From assembly GCA_036365455.1 (NCBI GenBank), contig JAWQUS010000027.1, positions 20,634,501 through 20,698,500 on the forward strand: a stretch of DNA of 64,000 nucleotides, read 5' to 3'. Position 1 is the first letter of the stretch. Every line of letters starts with the position of its first letter. The position numbers were made by a program, and so were the translations under genes. Below the pieces are notes generated by a model. It searched no databases and was not told the origin of the DNA. It saw only the letters and a program-made list of their open reading frames with translations. The DNA comes from Macrosoma leucophasiata. Lineage: Eukaryota > Arthropoda > Insecta > Lepidoptera > Hedylidae. Below, one piece after another: positions 52,248 through 62,063 of the stretch.

Positions 52248-52620
52248 ATGAATGAGGCTATTCGTCGGAATAAAAAACAGACACTTCAGTTGTTATGTCT
52301 TTGTGATATAATTTTAACAGGGCCATACATGAATAACGGCATGCTGCGATCGTTCGGGCATATAGAAATAATGTCGAATGAGCGAATGACTAAACAGATA
52401 TACAATGCGATTGTGGATGGTTGCAGAGGCCCAGGAAGACCAAGACTGACCTACCATGACCAAATAGGGTGAGATGAAAAATCTTAGGAATCGGCGTGTA
52501 TGTATGAAGAGAATGATGAATGTAGAAGAAGCACGGGAGGTGTGTCAGGACCGGGATATCGGGCGCTCTACACTCTCTGCCCACCCCGTAATCCCGACCT
52601 GGCGTGAAGATACATACATT
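52248..52620 (+). pseudogene. LINE-K 3' end, longest C-terminal copy
   Basis: The plus strand reads MLRSFGHIEIMSNERMTKQI, YNAIVDGCRGPGRPRLTYHD, QIG, then with a frame change LRNRRVCMKRMMNVEEAREV, CQDRDIGRSTLSAHPVIPTW. This is the usual C-terminal motif series (FGH, RMT, GRPR, TY-DQ) after the reverse transcriptase. The tail GCGTGAAGATACATACATTA closes it. Upstream 52141-52247 is AT-rich. Confidence 0.78.
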
Positions 52621-52661
52621 ACCATATAACCGGAACACCATAGTACTGAACACTACCATTT

Positions 52662-52718
52662 GGCATTGCGGTGGTGCCTATGCCCTCAAGTCCGTACACA
52701 GGACTACTACTGCAAGTA
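52662..52718 (-). repeat. Family-A 5' fragment
   Basis: CATTGCGGTGGTGCCTATGC and CCTCAAGTCCGTACACAGGA correspond to the family's first 60 bases, diverged, ending at the 5' boundary. Confidence 0.6.
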
Positions 52719-53027
52719 AATAAATAAACACTAAGCACATCGTGGTACGGCCGCTAGACAACAAATCGACATTTCCCGAATGTCCCCGCATCGCTCGTTT
52801 ACAAGTGCGATGCACTTGCTATCGATTACCGGATCTTGGCACAGCATGGAAACGGTAAGTATTGTTGCAATATTCGAGACCGATATCATCTTTTATAGGG
52901 CTGCCCAAAGAACTTGGGAAAGTAATTAAAATTCTTGATATTTAAATGTTTTTACGGCGGAAGTGAAAACTTGAACTTATTACGAGTATCGTAGTGCAAA
53001 TGCACTACGTTAATATTATGTTTTGTT
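52719..53027. other. Unassigned interval
   Basis: About 310 bases, no feature recognised. Confidence 0.35.
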
Positions 53028-53300
53028 GCACCATCACCACCAACACCACCAACACCACCAACATCACCAACACCACCAACACCACCAACACCACCAACAC
53101 CACCAACATCACCAACACCACCAACGCCATTAACACCACAATCGCCACCAACGCCATTAACACCACCAACACCACCAACTACATTACCGCCTCCAACAAT
53201 ATTAACGTCACAACACCATTAACGCCACCTATGCCTTTAGCGCTACCGACGCCATTAACGCCACCAACGCTGTTAACGCCACCAACACCACACAACAACA
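53028..53300 (+). repeat. CACCAA-type microsatellite turning into a CCATTAACGCCA array
   Basis: 53028-53130 is mostly CACCAACACCAC units. From about 53130 it changes to ACGCCATTAACACCACCA-type 12- to 18-base units up to 53300. Any frame through it (Thr-Asn repeats, 52994-53329) is a by-product. Confidence 0.85.
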
Positions 53301-53455
53301 CTTTCGTTCATTTTGTCTCCAAAAAGTAGGCGGATAAAATTATGTTCATGTGTCCATCTTACGTATTTTCGATCAGGGTCACGTGTCCTGACGCAAGTTT
53401 AACATTTTTTACCCATCACAATAACTGCAAGGCGCCGCTAAAGATGTTTACACTG

Positions 53456-53616
53456 CATAAACTGGATCGGTACCAAACATTGAAATTTAACAACAAAGCT
53501 GATAGGTTAGGTTCGGGGCCGTATCATGTATCCGACATGATACGGCCACTGGTGTTGACCAGTTTTTTATTGTCTTTGTTGTTTAATGTCAATGTTTGGT
53601 ACCGATCCAGTTTATG
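53456..53616. repeat. Near-continuous palindrome of 161 bases
   Basis: CATAAACTGGATCGGTACCA, AACATTGA at 53456 is mirrored by TCAATGTTTGGTACCGATCC, AGTTTATG ending at 53616. AACAACAAAG and CTTTGTTGTT-type words continue the arms. The centre CCGTATCATGT-ATCCG-ACATGATACGG closes it at about 53519-53545. The arms are imperfect between (GATAGGTTAGG against GGTGTTGACC). It could be a foldback MITE or a once-perfect snap-back duplication. Flanks show no target duplication. Confidence 0.75.
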
Positions 53617-54025
53617 AAAATCTACCACTTTGTGACATAAAAAACTGGGAACGCTTAGTAGAAGATTTAAAAAAAAGATTCTACAGTAGATTCCAAAAAT
53701 TCTATTTTTTAACCTACATTTGTCAAAAGACTGCGAACTCAACACGATTTCTAAAAATTTGCGTGAATGTAACTCCTAAGTACTTAATAAAAAAATCATA
53801 CAATTATTTCTTCTCAATTAAAAATTAATAAGGTGCAAGTCGTTTTCTTTTTCACGAAAATAAATATACGACTACTAATCGCTGCATTTTTTTTAATGAC
53901 TAGTGTTGTTCATCTACTTTAGGTCTGCTACGCACGAGGTACGGGCAACAACAAGTATCTACGCGCGCTACGTTGTTTTGCGCTACGAACTCAAGGACGC
54001 GTATCAATAAAATATTTCGTTGCAA
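53617..54025. other. Unassigned interval
   Basis: No gene. 53925-53995 (CTGCTACGCACGAGGTACGG, CTACGCGCGCTACG) resembles the GCTACG-rich text at 63110-63235. Confidence 0.35.
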
Positions 54026-54235
54026 GCCGACCCAGTTAGTCCAGCGGTGTGAGATGACCGTTTGATTCGAAGGGTCACGGGTTCGATCCCCGCACCGGCA
54101 CAAATATTTGTATGGCCTACAGATATTTGTTTCGGGTCTGCGTGTTTGTGTTGTATGTGTACAATGGCACCCACAACACAGGTTTATATCCACTGTGGGA
54201 CTGTGAATGCAAGCGTATTTTATTTATTTATAAGC
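54026..54235 (+). mobile_element. tRNA-derived SINE of another family
   Basis: The head 54026-54099 has box A TTAGTCCAGCGG and box B GGGTTCGATCCCC with ends GCCG and CGGC able to pair. The body has ATATTTGTATGGCCTACAGA, TATTTGTTTCGGGTCTGCGT, GTACAATGGCACCCACAACA and CCACTGTGGGACTGTG, then an ATTTATTT end. This body style (TTTGTTTCGGGTCT, CACCCA-AACACA) is widespread in Lepidoptera. There is a single copy here. Confidence 0.7.
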
Positions 54236-54544
54236 CTACGACACATTTGGGTAAGAAATGATGCAGAAACCTAAAACATAACTTAATTATATGAAGTTTT
54301 ATGTAAGATCGCATCAATAACAAAAGTTTATAATTTGCAAACTTTGCTCAAGACAAAGCTGGTTTATTAACAAGAATCCTATACACATAAGGCACAGTTA
54401 TTAAAATAGTTCTCGGCCCACTCGGTCCGAGTCGAGTGTTCAAATTAATATTTATTACAACAGTGCCAACCCTAGCACTGGCGACCGGCCAAAATCATGT
54501 ATGCGAGTGCTACACGACGATTACAATTTTTCGTAGATGCTGCC

Positions 54545-54735
54545 ATTTTTAGGGTTCCGTAGTAAACTAGGAACCCTTATAGTTTCGCCATGTCCGTCTG
54601 TCTGTCTGTCCGTCCGCGGTTTAGCGCAAAAACTATTAGTACTAGAACTTGAAATTTGGCACAAGTATACATCTTTACTCGTATTACGCCGACAAAGCGG
54701 AAGAATAAAAAAACGATTTTTTTTATTTAGGGTTA
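54545..54735 (+). mobile_element. GGTTCCGTA-edge element, partial
   Basis: It starts AGGGTTCCGTAGTAAACTAG, GAACCCTTATAG, then a CTGT/CCGT microsatellite (54592-54617) and AACTTGAAATTTGGCACAAG. It is related in edge words and order to the 22377 element read in the other direction. Confidence 0.55.
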
Positions 54736-54779
54736 CAGCACGTTACATGTAGGGGAGGTCCCCTACATGTAACGTGCTG
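54736..54779. repeat. Perfect 20-base-arm hairpin with 4-base loop
   Basis: CAGCACGTTACATGTAGGGG (54736-54755), AGGT, then its exact inverse (54760-54779). There is no sister copy in the window to compare. A rho-independent terminator is not meaningful in this eukaryotic context. Confidence 0.85.
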
Positions 54780-54789
54780 ATATATTTTT

Positions 54790-54922
54790 TTTGATGTTTT
54801 CAAACCGCCCACAAGGCCTCCGATAAGATTTGACGACTGCTGTCTATCGATAGCAACCGGGACCGACGGCTTAATGTGTCCTCCGAAGCACCGGTCATCC
54901 ATCACACACGCGACCGCGCCAA
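54790..54922 (-). mobile_element. 5S-rRNA-derived SINE, copy iii (middle only)
   Basis: The minus strand keeps GGCGCGGTCGCGTGTGTGAT, GGATGACCGG (C-box region, mutated) and then CCGTCGGTCCCGGTTGC, GGCGGTTTGAAAACATC. Both the start and the RTE-like tail are missing. Confidence 0.65.
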
Positions 54923-55661
54923 AAAATGTAGAAACATACGCTTTGTTAGCGTAAAGAAAAAAAATCCCGCCAACTGCGAGTTTGTCGAAATGGCACAAAA
55001 CACACAGCAATATTTAACCCCTATGAAAACAGAAACTACACCCTTCTAATCCTCGAACAAAATCACAATCTCTACCTTCAGCGTAACATCATCCCTAAAA
55101 CCCTCATGATCGCACTTCAATCTAGTGGCACCAAAATTAGTTATTTACGAGTGCCTCTATATTACGGGACCATCAGAACAAAATTCCTCGGAAAGTTATC
55201 CGCAGTTATCAGCCTGCTGTTCACGCTGTCTATCTCAAATATGACCCAAATAACTGGACGATGAAGCGCCGGAGGACGGATGTAATCCTCGAAAAACATC
55301 ACGGCATTATCGTCCGTGGTTCGTTTATGTTAGGGTTGGTTATAGTATGTCTGTTGTATCCCAAAGGTGAGACTACCTGTGGGGACGTATCCGCCTATAA
55401 AGGGGAATGTGGCGTGTAATGCTCAAAGGTTTGCTTTTGGAAATGATTTTAAATGTTTTGCCGTCGCCGTCGGTTTTGCCAACGATGCGGCCGGCTCGAA
55501 TTGTGGCATGTTTATAGATGCAACAAAGCAACAATGTTATGTCATTAGCGAGGCAAAAATGTGACGATATCATTAATTATCACTGTTTTGTTTAATACGA
55601 GTATTGCGAATTAAATCCCAAAACTGTTATGCATGTCGTATGTTTGTTTTTGTTATGATGA
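54923..55661. other. Possible low-copy DNA
   Basis: About 740 bases with more balanced composition (55040-55560) and no in-window copies. Short open frames on both strands (55367-55564 plus, 55373-55573 minus) lack domains. An exon of an unknown gene is possible but not supported. Confidence 0.35.
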
Positions 55662-55830
55662 TGACGAACAAGCACGAAGTTTACATTTGTGATAAATGAC
55701 TACAGCCTATAGACATCCAGACAAAACCAGAACTCAATATGACGATGCGTTACCGCCCTTGAGTCCTTATATGTTTCACCTTTGTGATAGTTTGTACGGG
55801 GGCCATACACAACCATTATCACACATCAGG
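55662..55830 (-). mobile_element. Family-A repeat, 3' part, diverged
   Basis: ACGAACAAGCACGAAGTTTA, ACTACAGCCTATAGACATCC, GATGCGTTACCGCCCTTGAG, CCTTTGTGATAGTTTGTACG. It has no poly-T and is old. Confidence 0.65.
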
Positions 55831-56103
55831 AATAACAGTAATAGGAACATGAAGAAATTAATCAATGATCAGCCAGTTGCATCATTGATTGAAGGCAAAA
55901 ATAAATGCAATGTGCTACAATTTCATTCCATTTACGACAACGGTTTCTTCCCTTCACGCTCTCTGCCAATCCAGCAAAGAACTTGACGTATAATAAGATA
56001 TCCTCATATCCCATAAGATATCCCATATAAGATATCCTCATAAACAACTTGAAATTCAAGATTTCCAATATTAATAAAATCGTATTATTACATTATGAGA
56101 GTA

Positions 56104-56484
56104 ATAATGGCAACCTTTGAGACGTCCCACTGCTGGGCACGAGTCTCTCCCCTTTTTGGGGGGAGGCCTGGAGCTTACTTCAGCACACTACTCCACGGGA
56201 CACGGGTTAGTGGCCAACCCGCTGTCGGATGTTTTCAAACTGCCCATAAGGCATTCAGGCCTCCGGCGAGGTTTAACGACTGCAATTTATTTATTTATTT
56301 ATTTATTTATTTATATAAATATATAAATAAATAAACGATAGTGACCGGGACCGACGGCTTGACGTACACTCCGAAACCCGGAAACGCGCATTTTAATTTG
56401 CCACTAGCGGTCACCCATCACACACCCGACTGCGCCCGTATCGCTAAACCGATTAGATCGCTTTCGATCTACACCAGCATGTGC
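56104..56484 (-). mobile_element. 5S-rRNA-derived SINE, copy iv, with a TTTA microsatellite inside
   Basis: The minus strand begins near 56484 (CATGCTGGTGTAGATCGAAA, GCGATCTAATCGGTTTAGCG), with GGGCGCAGTCGGGTGTGTGA and the C-box region GATGGGTGACCGC (56407-56419). It runs to CCCAGCAGTGGGACG at 56125-56139. The middle, at the TATCGAT(A/T)GATAGCAG site, has expanded into a TTTA microsatellite (56285-56335). Confidence 0.8.
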
Positions 56485-57549
56485 GCTACCTGATTATAAG
56501 AGTAATATTCATATATTGAACCAATCTCAAGACCACTTGGTTACGATCACCGTGCACACGACCAGGCAAGTGTAATTTTATCACGTATTCATTCATAATG
56601 TATGACATCACACGTACTGTCATTGTCATACAGATTGCCAACTTACACCGTAACTCACAATATAAAGCAACTGCATGTTATATATACCCGGCAAATGTCG
56701 TTCTGCCATACAAAACAATAAATGCTAAAGGCATGGCCGTAAAATAAATTTAAAAAAAAACAGGCGGGTGCCGCCATAGGTGTGAACAAAACGTTTGAAT
56801 TAAATTAATTATTCCGTGCGCTGTTTTGTGTGACAACTTCTGAGATATTAATTTTATTATTTTAAAATATATCAAAATATTAAAAACATTACTATGTACG
56901 CGGAACATGATAGTGATGAACACTACCATTTAGAAGTAGCCAGATTAGGTAACCAAGTAATTCCTACTCCGTCAGCTCCACCAGCTCCGATACTGGAATT
57001 CTACTTAAATAATAAAAAAAAATAAGGGGAATTGAAAAGACACTACACACATTATTTCCTTTCACAAGTTAACAGTCGAGTAATTTGTTAATAAAAAAAA
57101 CTGTTATTGCAACCGTTTTTAATTGGAAACTAATATAATGTTATAAATAGAAATCCACCCCAGGTTAGTAATACATAATTATAAGTATTAGCTTAATACT
57201 CTCAAACTAGGTTACCTAACCCTTATTTTCAACCCACCCCGGATCCTAAAAATAGATTCACGTCTCCCTTTCATTGAAAAATCGGTCAAGAGTCTACTAC
57301 GACGAAAAACGCGTTGTTAATTTGTAGGCCTTCTTTTTTTTTCATACCTACTAAGCGGAATCAGGGTGACGAACTTATTAATTAATATTATTGTAACGTC
57401 CGCTAAATAAACCTAGTGGAACATTGAAGAAACATATAGTACTTATCTAGTACGAAAGATGGCGTATGACCGAGTTGCATCGCACGTACGAAGTTTTCTG
57501 AAAAGTTGCGCTGTATTCTATGTGCTGTATTACCTAATCTATGCGCATT
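56485..57549. repeat. AT-rich interval with a family-A scrap
   Basis: 56905-57005 (ATGATAGTGATGAACACTAC, CATTTAGAAGTAGCC, GATTAGGTAACC, CTCCGTCAGCTCC) is a decayed minus-strand family-A 5' half. Nothing else is recognised. Confidence 0.5.
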
Positions 57550-57650
57550 GATTCGTCAATGATTCACATTCATTCATATGCAAACACGCACGATTAGCGA
57601 TTTACGTTTTGGCCTATGTAGTCCTCGACCCGGGAATCAAACCCCATCAA
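57550..57650 (-). repeat. SINE-B remnant with large internal deletion
   Basis: CATTCATTCATATGCAAACA, CGCACGATTAGCGATTTACG, TTTTGGCCTATGTAG joins directly to TCCTCGACCCGGGAATCAAA (box B region). The body between is gone. Confidence 0.6.
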
Positions 57651-58064
57651 ATAAAAAAAAGGATAATCGTAAATTAATTGTCAGAATCATGCAATCAACA
57701 AAAATTACAGAATGTCCAAAGCAACACAAAATTGTCTGACATCATAACTCTTTATCGAGTGCTATTAAAATTCTATTCTGGAAACACGCCATCGAATAGC
57801 GAAAGAAATACATAAAAAGTAAGCTTCGCGTCCCGCCCGGCATATTATTGAGAAATTCAATCAATATCACACGGTAAAAGGTCCGAGGCAAATAAGGTAA
57901 AAATAAACCTGTTACTCTATTACGCATACGGATGGAATAAAATTAAGATTCGGGTTCCCTGGCTCGCAACACGAAACAACCACCAACCGATTTTCATATC
58001 TTCTATTGAATCGCTCGTGACGCAGTTACCATCAAATCGCTTTTTTTTTCTCGCTTTACTTTAC
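57651..58064. other. Unassigned interval
   Basis: About 415 bases, no feature recognised. Confidence 0.35.
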
Positions 58065-58170
58065 CATCTAACCGGAACATTTTAGAGCTAATTTTTAGCT
58101 TTTGCGGTAGATTAGGTAATGTAGTGGTGCTTACGCTTTCGAGCTCCGATACTAGAACTCTGCCACCAGT
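58065..58170 (-). mobile_element. Family-A 5' half
   Basis: It ends at GAACTCTGCCACCAGTAG, the family 5' boundary, with GTAGATTAGGTAATGTAGTG before it. Box-like and hairpin parts are eroded. Confidence 0.6.
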
Positions 58171-58189
58171 AGAAACTGGCAGCAGAGCT

Positions 58190-58460
58190 GAGACTTTATC
58201 GCTCGTGAAAAAGCTACAATTTTATCGCTTGTACACAGCACAGCAATGATTGTGGGGAATGTGACTCAGCTATGATTTTATCGGTCATGACATTGCAAAG
58301 ATGCTATCACTCGTAGCACAGCATAAGTATTGTAGCGTATGCTACACGGCTACAATTTTACCGCTCGTCACATTGCAACGATATAGTCGCTCGTCACATT
58401 GCAACGATATAGTCGCTCGTCACATTGCTACAACGTAATCGCTCAGAGCACAGCAACTAT
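58190..58460 (+). repeat. Minisatellite of TCGCTCGT-ACATTGC-ACGATATAG units
   Basis: The best units are about 27 bases: CGCTCGTCACATTGCAACGA plus TATAGT, repeated three times at 58361-58440. Flanking units on both sides (TCACTCGTAGCACAGCATAA, TCGCTCAGAGCACAGCAACT, TCGGTCATGACATTGCAAAG) are diverged. Total about ten units, decaying outward. Confidence 0.75.
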
Positions 58461-58951
58461 TGTAGCGCACGTACCTTTATGCCGGTGATTTGGGAATTTA
58501 GCCACTACGTATGGTGTGCCTTAAAGTCACCAACAATCACCAATAGAAGGATGCTGCATAAGCACTGAGTCGACCATTTGTTGGATGTGCTCGAACAGGC
58601 GAGTTGTCTCCCCGTCTCCGTTCTCTCCGTTTAAAGTTTCAACCTTTTTTCTTAAATACGCAAATTTTTGTTTGTGATTAGTAGTTGCACGAGTCGCATA
58701 GTCGCACTAGTTTAACCGTAGCTTATGAAATGAAACACTCATTCGATGGGTTAGGCGCTCCGGCGACGTGTCGTGAATTTTGAAATAGGTTTCGATGAAT
58801 TGAACGGTTCATTTACTCCAACGTTGGTACCAACTTACAAACTAACATATTTGATGATTAATTGAGTTATTTAGAGTTGAAATATATCCCCGTCTGTAAT
58901 ATGTTTTCATTACTCGATAGAGATAGTTCTTGCAATATGCCAAAATTATAT
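58461..58951. other. Unassigned interval
   Basis: About 490 bases, no feature recognised. Confidence 0.35.
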
Positions 58952-59000
58952 AACCGGCCAAGTGCAAGTCGGACTTGCATTTATAGGGTTCCGTACAATT
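58952..59000 (+). repeat. GTGC(A/G)AGT-hairpin element edge
   Basis: CCGGCCAAGTGCAAGTCGGA, CTTGCATTTATAGGGTTCCG matches the opening of the 22377 and 22999 elements, with G-to-A changes that keep the hairpin paired (GTGCAAGT / ACTTGCAT). Confidence 0.6.
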
Positions 59001-59017
59001 GAGTGCATTTTGTTTTT

Positions 59018-59225
59018 TTTTTATGTAAGGGAGGTGGAAAACGAACATGCAGCTCACATTTATGTTAAGCGATGACTGCCCCATAGACGTCTACACAAGA
59101 ACCAGAGGTTAAAATGCAGATGTGTTGCCACCCCTGAGACCTAAGTTGTTATGCCATCTAACCGGAGCACTATAGTGCTAAGTGCCACCAAATGGTACAG
59201 TGTTCAGCACTATCGGGTTCCGGTT
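59018..59225 (-). mobile_element. Family-A repeat, middle and 3' end
   Basis: It starts with poly-T, ATGTAAGGGAGGTGGAAAAC, and runs to CATCTAACCGGAGCACTATA, GTGCTAAGTGCCACC, then AATGGTACAGTGTTCAGCAC in both orientations. The last part folds back: GTGCTAAGTGCC... against GGTACAGTGTTCAGCAC. A second long T-run follows (59229-59243). Confidence 0.65.
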
Positions 59226-59635
59226 GGATTTTTTTTTTTTTTTTATTTATTTATAATAAAAACAAGTGTTCATATAATTGGGTGTGGGAACTCTTCTTTT
59301 AAGTTGTAGTAACTTGTGTTAGAAGAATCCCCTCTCAGCTGCGGTGTTTCACAGTATTAAACAGGTAATAAACTTATAAAACTAAATTAAACTTATAAAA
59401 CTAAATTTCGAAAGCACTTTGATCACATGGAGTACATGATTATAACTACTTGACACGAATCAATTTTATTATTACTAAATAATATTATTTTAAAGAGACT
59501 ACTTAGACAAAGGTCTGTAAAAGACGAAATGGACATTCTACTGATACATATTTAAATTATTTAAGTATATATAGTAAACTATTTACTTGGTATAATATAC
59601 ATGTATTTATTAACAGTGACATAGTTGATAATATT

Positions 59636-59952
59636 TAAATAATACAGCAGCCTATAGACACTGACACCAAGACCAGAGGTCTTTTTTTTTTTTTTTTTTT
59701 CAGAAACAGTTATCCCATAAACCATTCGTTTTCCGTAAAGTAGGTAGTTACAATAGTTTCAATGGATGATAATGTATGGACCTGTAATAACTATCACAGA
59801 GACATAACAACTGGGGTCTCAGTTGTGGCAACGCATCTGCATTGTGACCTCTGTGTAAGTGTATCAGTGTAAGTGTCTATACGCTGCAGTCATCACTTAA
59901 CATCAATGGGAACTGCATGGTTGATTGCCATCTTCATTACATAAAAAAAACT
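59636..59952 (+). mobile_element. Two family-A pieces facing each other
   Basis: 59644-59682 is a minus-strand scrap (CAGCCTATAGACACTGACAC, AAGACCAGAGGTC). 59755-59952 is a plus-strand 3' two-thirds (GGATGATAATGTATGGACC, GGCAACGCATCTGCATTGTG) ending in poly-A. It shares the ATAACTATCACAGAGACATA variant with the 35349 copy. Confidence 0.65.
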
Positions 59953-60480
59953 CCGCAACACCAACGATCATTCGCCAACAAATCGTATCACAAACGACCA
60001 TTGTTGGTTCAAACATTGGCATACACGCGTTGGGGAAATCCTAACCCAGTTTACACTGGTGATAGGCTTGTGTACATACAACAAACCAATATATGCCTGT
60101 CGAGACCAATGGAAAACTAAATCTATTGAGGGCTTTATGCGAACAGCCTTGAGATGTTTGGAAAACACATATTTCCTACGAAATAACAAACTTTGTGGCG
60201 TTATGTTTGTCGGATAAAGAAAGAGTTTGGGATTGATGGAATAAAATGGATGGTTTATTATCATTTCTTTGACGTTTAGACATGAGTTAGGTTTAAAGCT
60301 TTCAATGAATTCATATACGAAGAATGGTATCTAAGTAGGATACTAATACTATAAAGAGGAAACATTTATCTTTTTGTATGTATGTTTGTAACGTTTTCAC
60401 ACAGAAACTACTGGAAAAATTACAAAAAATCTTTCACCATTAGAAAGCTGCGTCTTCACTGAGTTACATGGGCTATATTA
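59953..60480. other. Unassigned interval
   Basis: About 530 bases. The two opposite open frames here (59917-60120 and 59968-60264) are mirror shadows without domains. Confidence 0.35.
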
Positions 60481-60544
60481 AATTAATAACACCCGTTAAA
60501 AGCCGCGGCGAGCTGCGAGTATAATCTGTAGTTTAATATTAATA

Positions 60545-60736
60545 CTAAAAAGCCGAAGAGTTTGTTTGTTTGCTTGAACGCGCTAATCTCAGGAACTACT
60601 GATTCGATTTGAAAAATTCTTTCAGTGTTGGATAGCCCATTTATCGAGGAAGGCTTTAAGCCATAACATCACTGAAATATTAAAAGGAGAGGGTAGGTAA
60701 CATTACAACCGCGCGAAGCCGGCGCGGGCCGCTAGT
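60545..60736 (-). mobile_element. CTAGCGG-headed element, minus strand
   Basis: Reverse complement: ACTAGCGGCCCGCGCCGGCT, TCGCGCGGTTGTAATGTTAC, CTACCCTCTCCTT, and ending near AACTCTTCGGCTTTTTAGTA. It is the same type as 23328-23880. The similar text at 61195-61440 (plus strand) is a second copy; both contain AACAAACAAACTCTTC or its reverse. Confidence 0.6.
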
Positions 60737-60744
60737 ATATTATT

Positions 60745-60877
60745 AATTGTTTGATATTATTTCGCATTAACACATGCTTGTGAAATATATTTTATTTCTC
60801 TTTTTCTTTCCATTTTTCTTTAAAAAATAAAATATATTTCACAAGCATGTGTTAATGCGAAATAATATCAAACAATT
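60745..60877. repeat. 53-base perfect inverted repeat with 27-base spacer
   Basis: The left arm 60745-60797 (starting AATTGTTTGATATTATTTCG) is exactly mirrored at 60825-60877. The right arm belongs to the tRNA-like SINE type seen at 30159-30488, where only that single orientation exists. So the left arm is an inverted extra copy. Confidence 0.85.
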
Positions 60878-61140
60878 ATTATGGGTAAAAGCGACTTCTT
60901 TACGATATTCAATAAACTGAAAAGTCTATTATTTCGGTTGCCTAACTAGCATAGTTGGTAATAGATGGCGCTACTGCTACCATAAAGCAATGCAATAGAT
61001 GTGAAGGAAAGATTTGACAAATCGGGCAGGGCTTCAGTAGCTCAATTGGAAGAGCGGCTGGACTAGATTCCCAGTAGGTCGCGAGTTCGAGCCTCGCCTG
61101 AAGTCAAATTTTTCTTTCCATTTTTCTTTAAAAAATAAAA
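60825..61140 (+). mobile_element. tRNA-like SINE, second copy of the 30159 type
   Basis: GGGTAAAAGCGACTTCTTTA, CGATATTCAATAAACTGAAA, GGTTGCCTAACTAGCATAGT, TGGTAATAGATGGCGCTACT match 30188-30330 closely. The tRNA-like part is 61030-61105: GGCTTCAGTAGCTCAATTGG (box A) and GAGTTCGAGCC (box B), with eight-base end pairing GGCTTCAG/CTGAAGTC. It ends in an A-rich, then ATT-rich, tail. No target duplication is visible, perhaps because of the inverted duplication on its left. Confidence 0.75.
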
Positions 61141-61194
61141 TAGTATATTATTATTAAAAATTTACCAATTTTATTGTGTCATATCATATCAAGA

Positions 61195-61440
61195 ACTAGG
61201 CATATAAAGAAACAGGTCGGTTCACCCGGATTCGCGCGGGGCGCGCTTAGATAGGAGAGGAGGAGCGTGATGTTATATAGGTATCCTTAAGCCTTCCGCA
61301 ATTAATGGACTTATCTTATCTTATCTTATCTTATCTTACAATAACATATTTTTTCAAAGCAGACCAGTAGTTCTTGAGATTAGCGTGTTCAAGCAAACAA
61401 ACAAACTCTTCAGCTTTATAATATTATAGAATAATAAATA
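61195..61440 (+). mobile_element. CTAGCGG-type element remnant with TTATC microsatellite
   Basis: GGTTCACCCGGATTCGCGCG, GGGCGCGCTTAG, a TTATC run (61311-61337), then AAGCAGACCAGTAGTTCTTG, AGATTAGCGTGTTCAAGCAA and an AATATTAT end. It is the plus-strand relative of 60545-60736. Confidence 0.55.
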
Positions 61441-61554
61441 AATTTAAAATTGTATACAAATTTCCAATTTTTTTTACATATTAAAAATTTTAAAAAAAGA
61501 TTACCGAGCGAATTTTGCGAATTAAATTTTTGAGCGAATTTAACATTTTCTGTG

Positions 61555-61765
61555 AGACGCTCGTTGGCGTAGGTACCACCGTATCACCTAATCTACTTGC
61601 CGCTTAATGTGAGTGTTCAGCGCTGGCGTGTTTCAGTCAGGCAGCAAATATACGGCTCCGTAATATATGGCACAGTATAACAACTAAGACCTCACTTGGC
61701 AATGCATGAATATGTACATGTTTATAGGCTACAGTATTCACTTACCATCAATGTGAAAAACGCCA
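61555..61765 (+). mobile_element. Family-A repeat, diverged
   Basis: GCTCGTTGGCGTAGGTACCA, CCTAATCTACTTGCCGC, GTGTTCAGCGCTGGCGTG, GCTACAGTATTCACTTACCA, ending CAATGTGAA without the usual tail. Confidence 0.65.
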
Positions 61766-62063
61766 AAAAAACACGAGTTTTCGAAATACGTGAATCGCCA
61801 AAACAAAAAAAAAAGTATTTTCGCGCGATATGTACAGGCATGCCATATTTTGTTAGATGGACACGACACAAAGGAATGCCAACAGCTGGAGGTATTCCAA
61901 CTAGTCTTTGTCTACACTAGCAATGGCCGTATTTGTATGAAAAAACTTAAAACAACAAAAGAATTGCCGACGAGGATGGATACAGTCACGAGCGAAAAGA
62001 GGTGTACATTATACTTTATTTTTGTTTTATTTGAGATAGACATTTCTCGCGGCTTTGGCTAAC

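Noticed and set aside
52994..53329. Open frame rich in Thr-Asn repeats
   Set aside because: It is the translation of a CACCAA-type microsatellite and has no non-repeat domain.
54736..54779. A transcription terminator
   Set aside because: The hairpin has no T-run directly after it, and rho-independent termination does not apply to this kind of genome.
55367..55573. Overlapping open frames on both strands
   Set aside because: They are mirror frames of each other with no recognisable motif.
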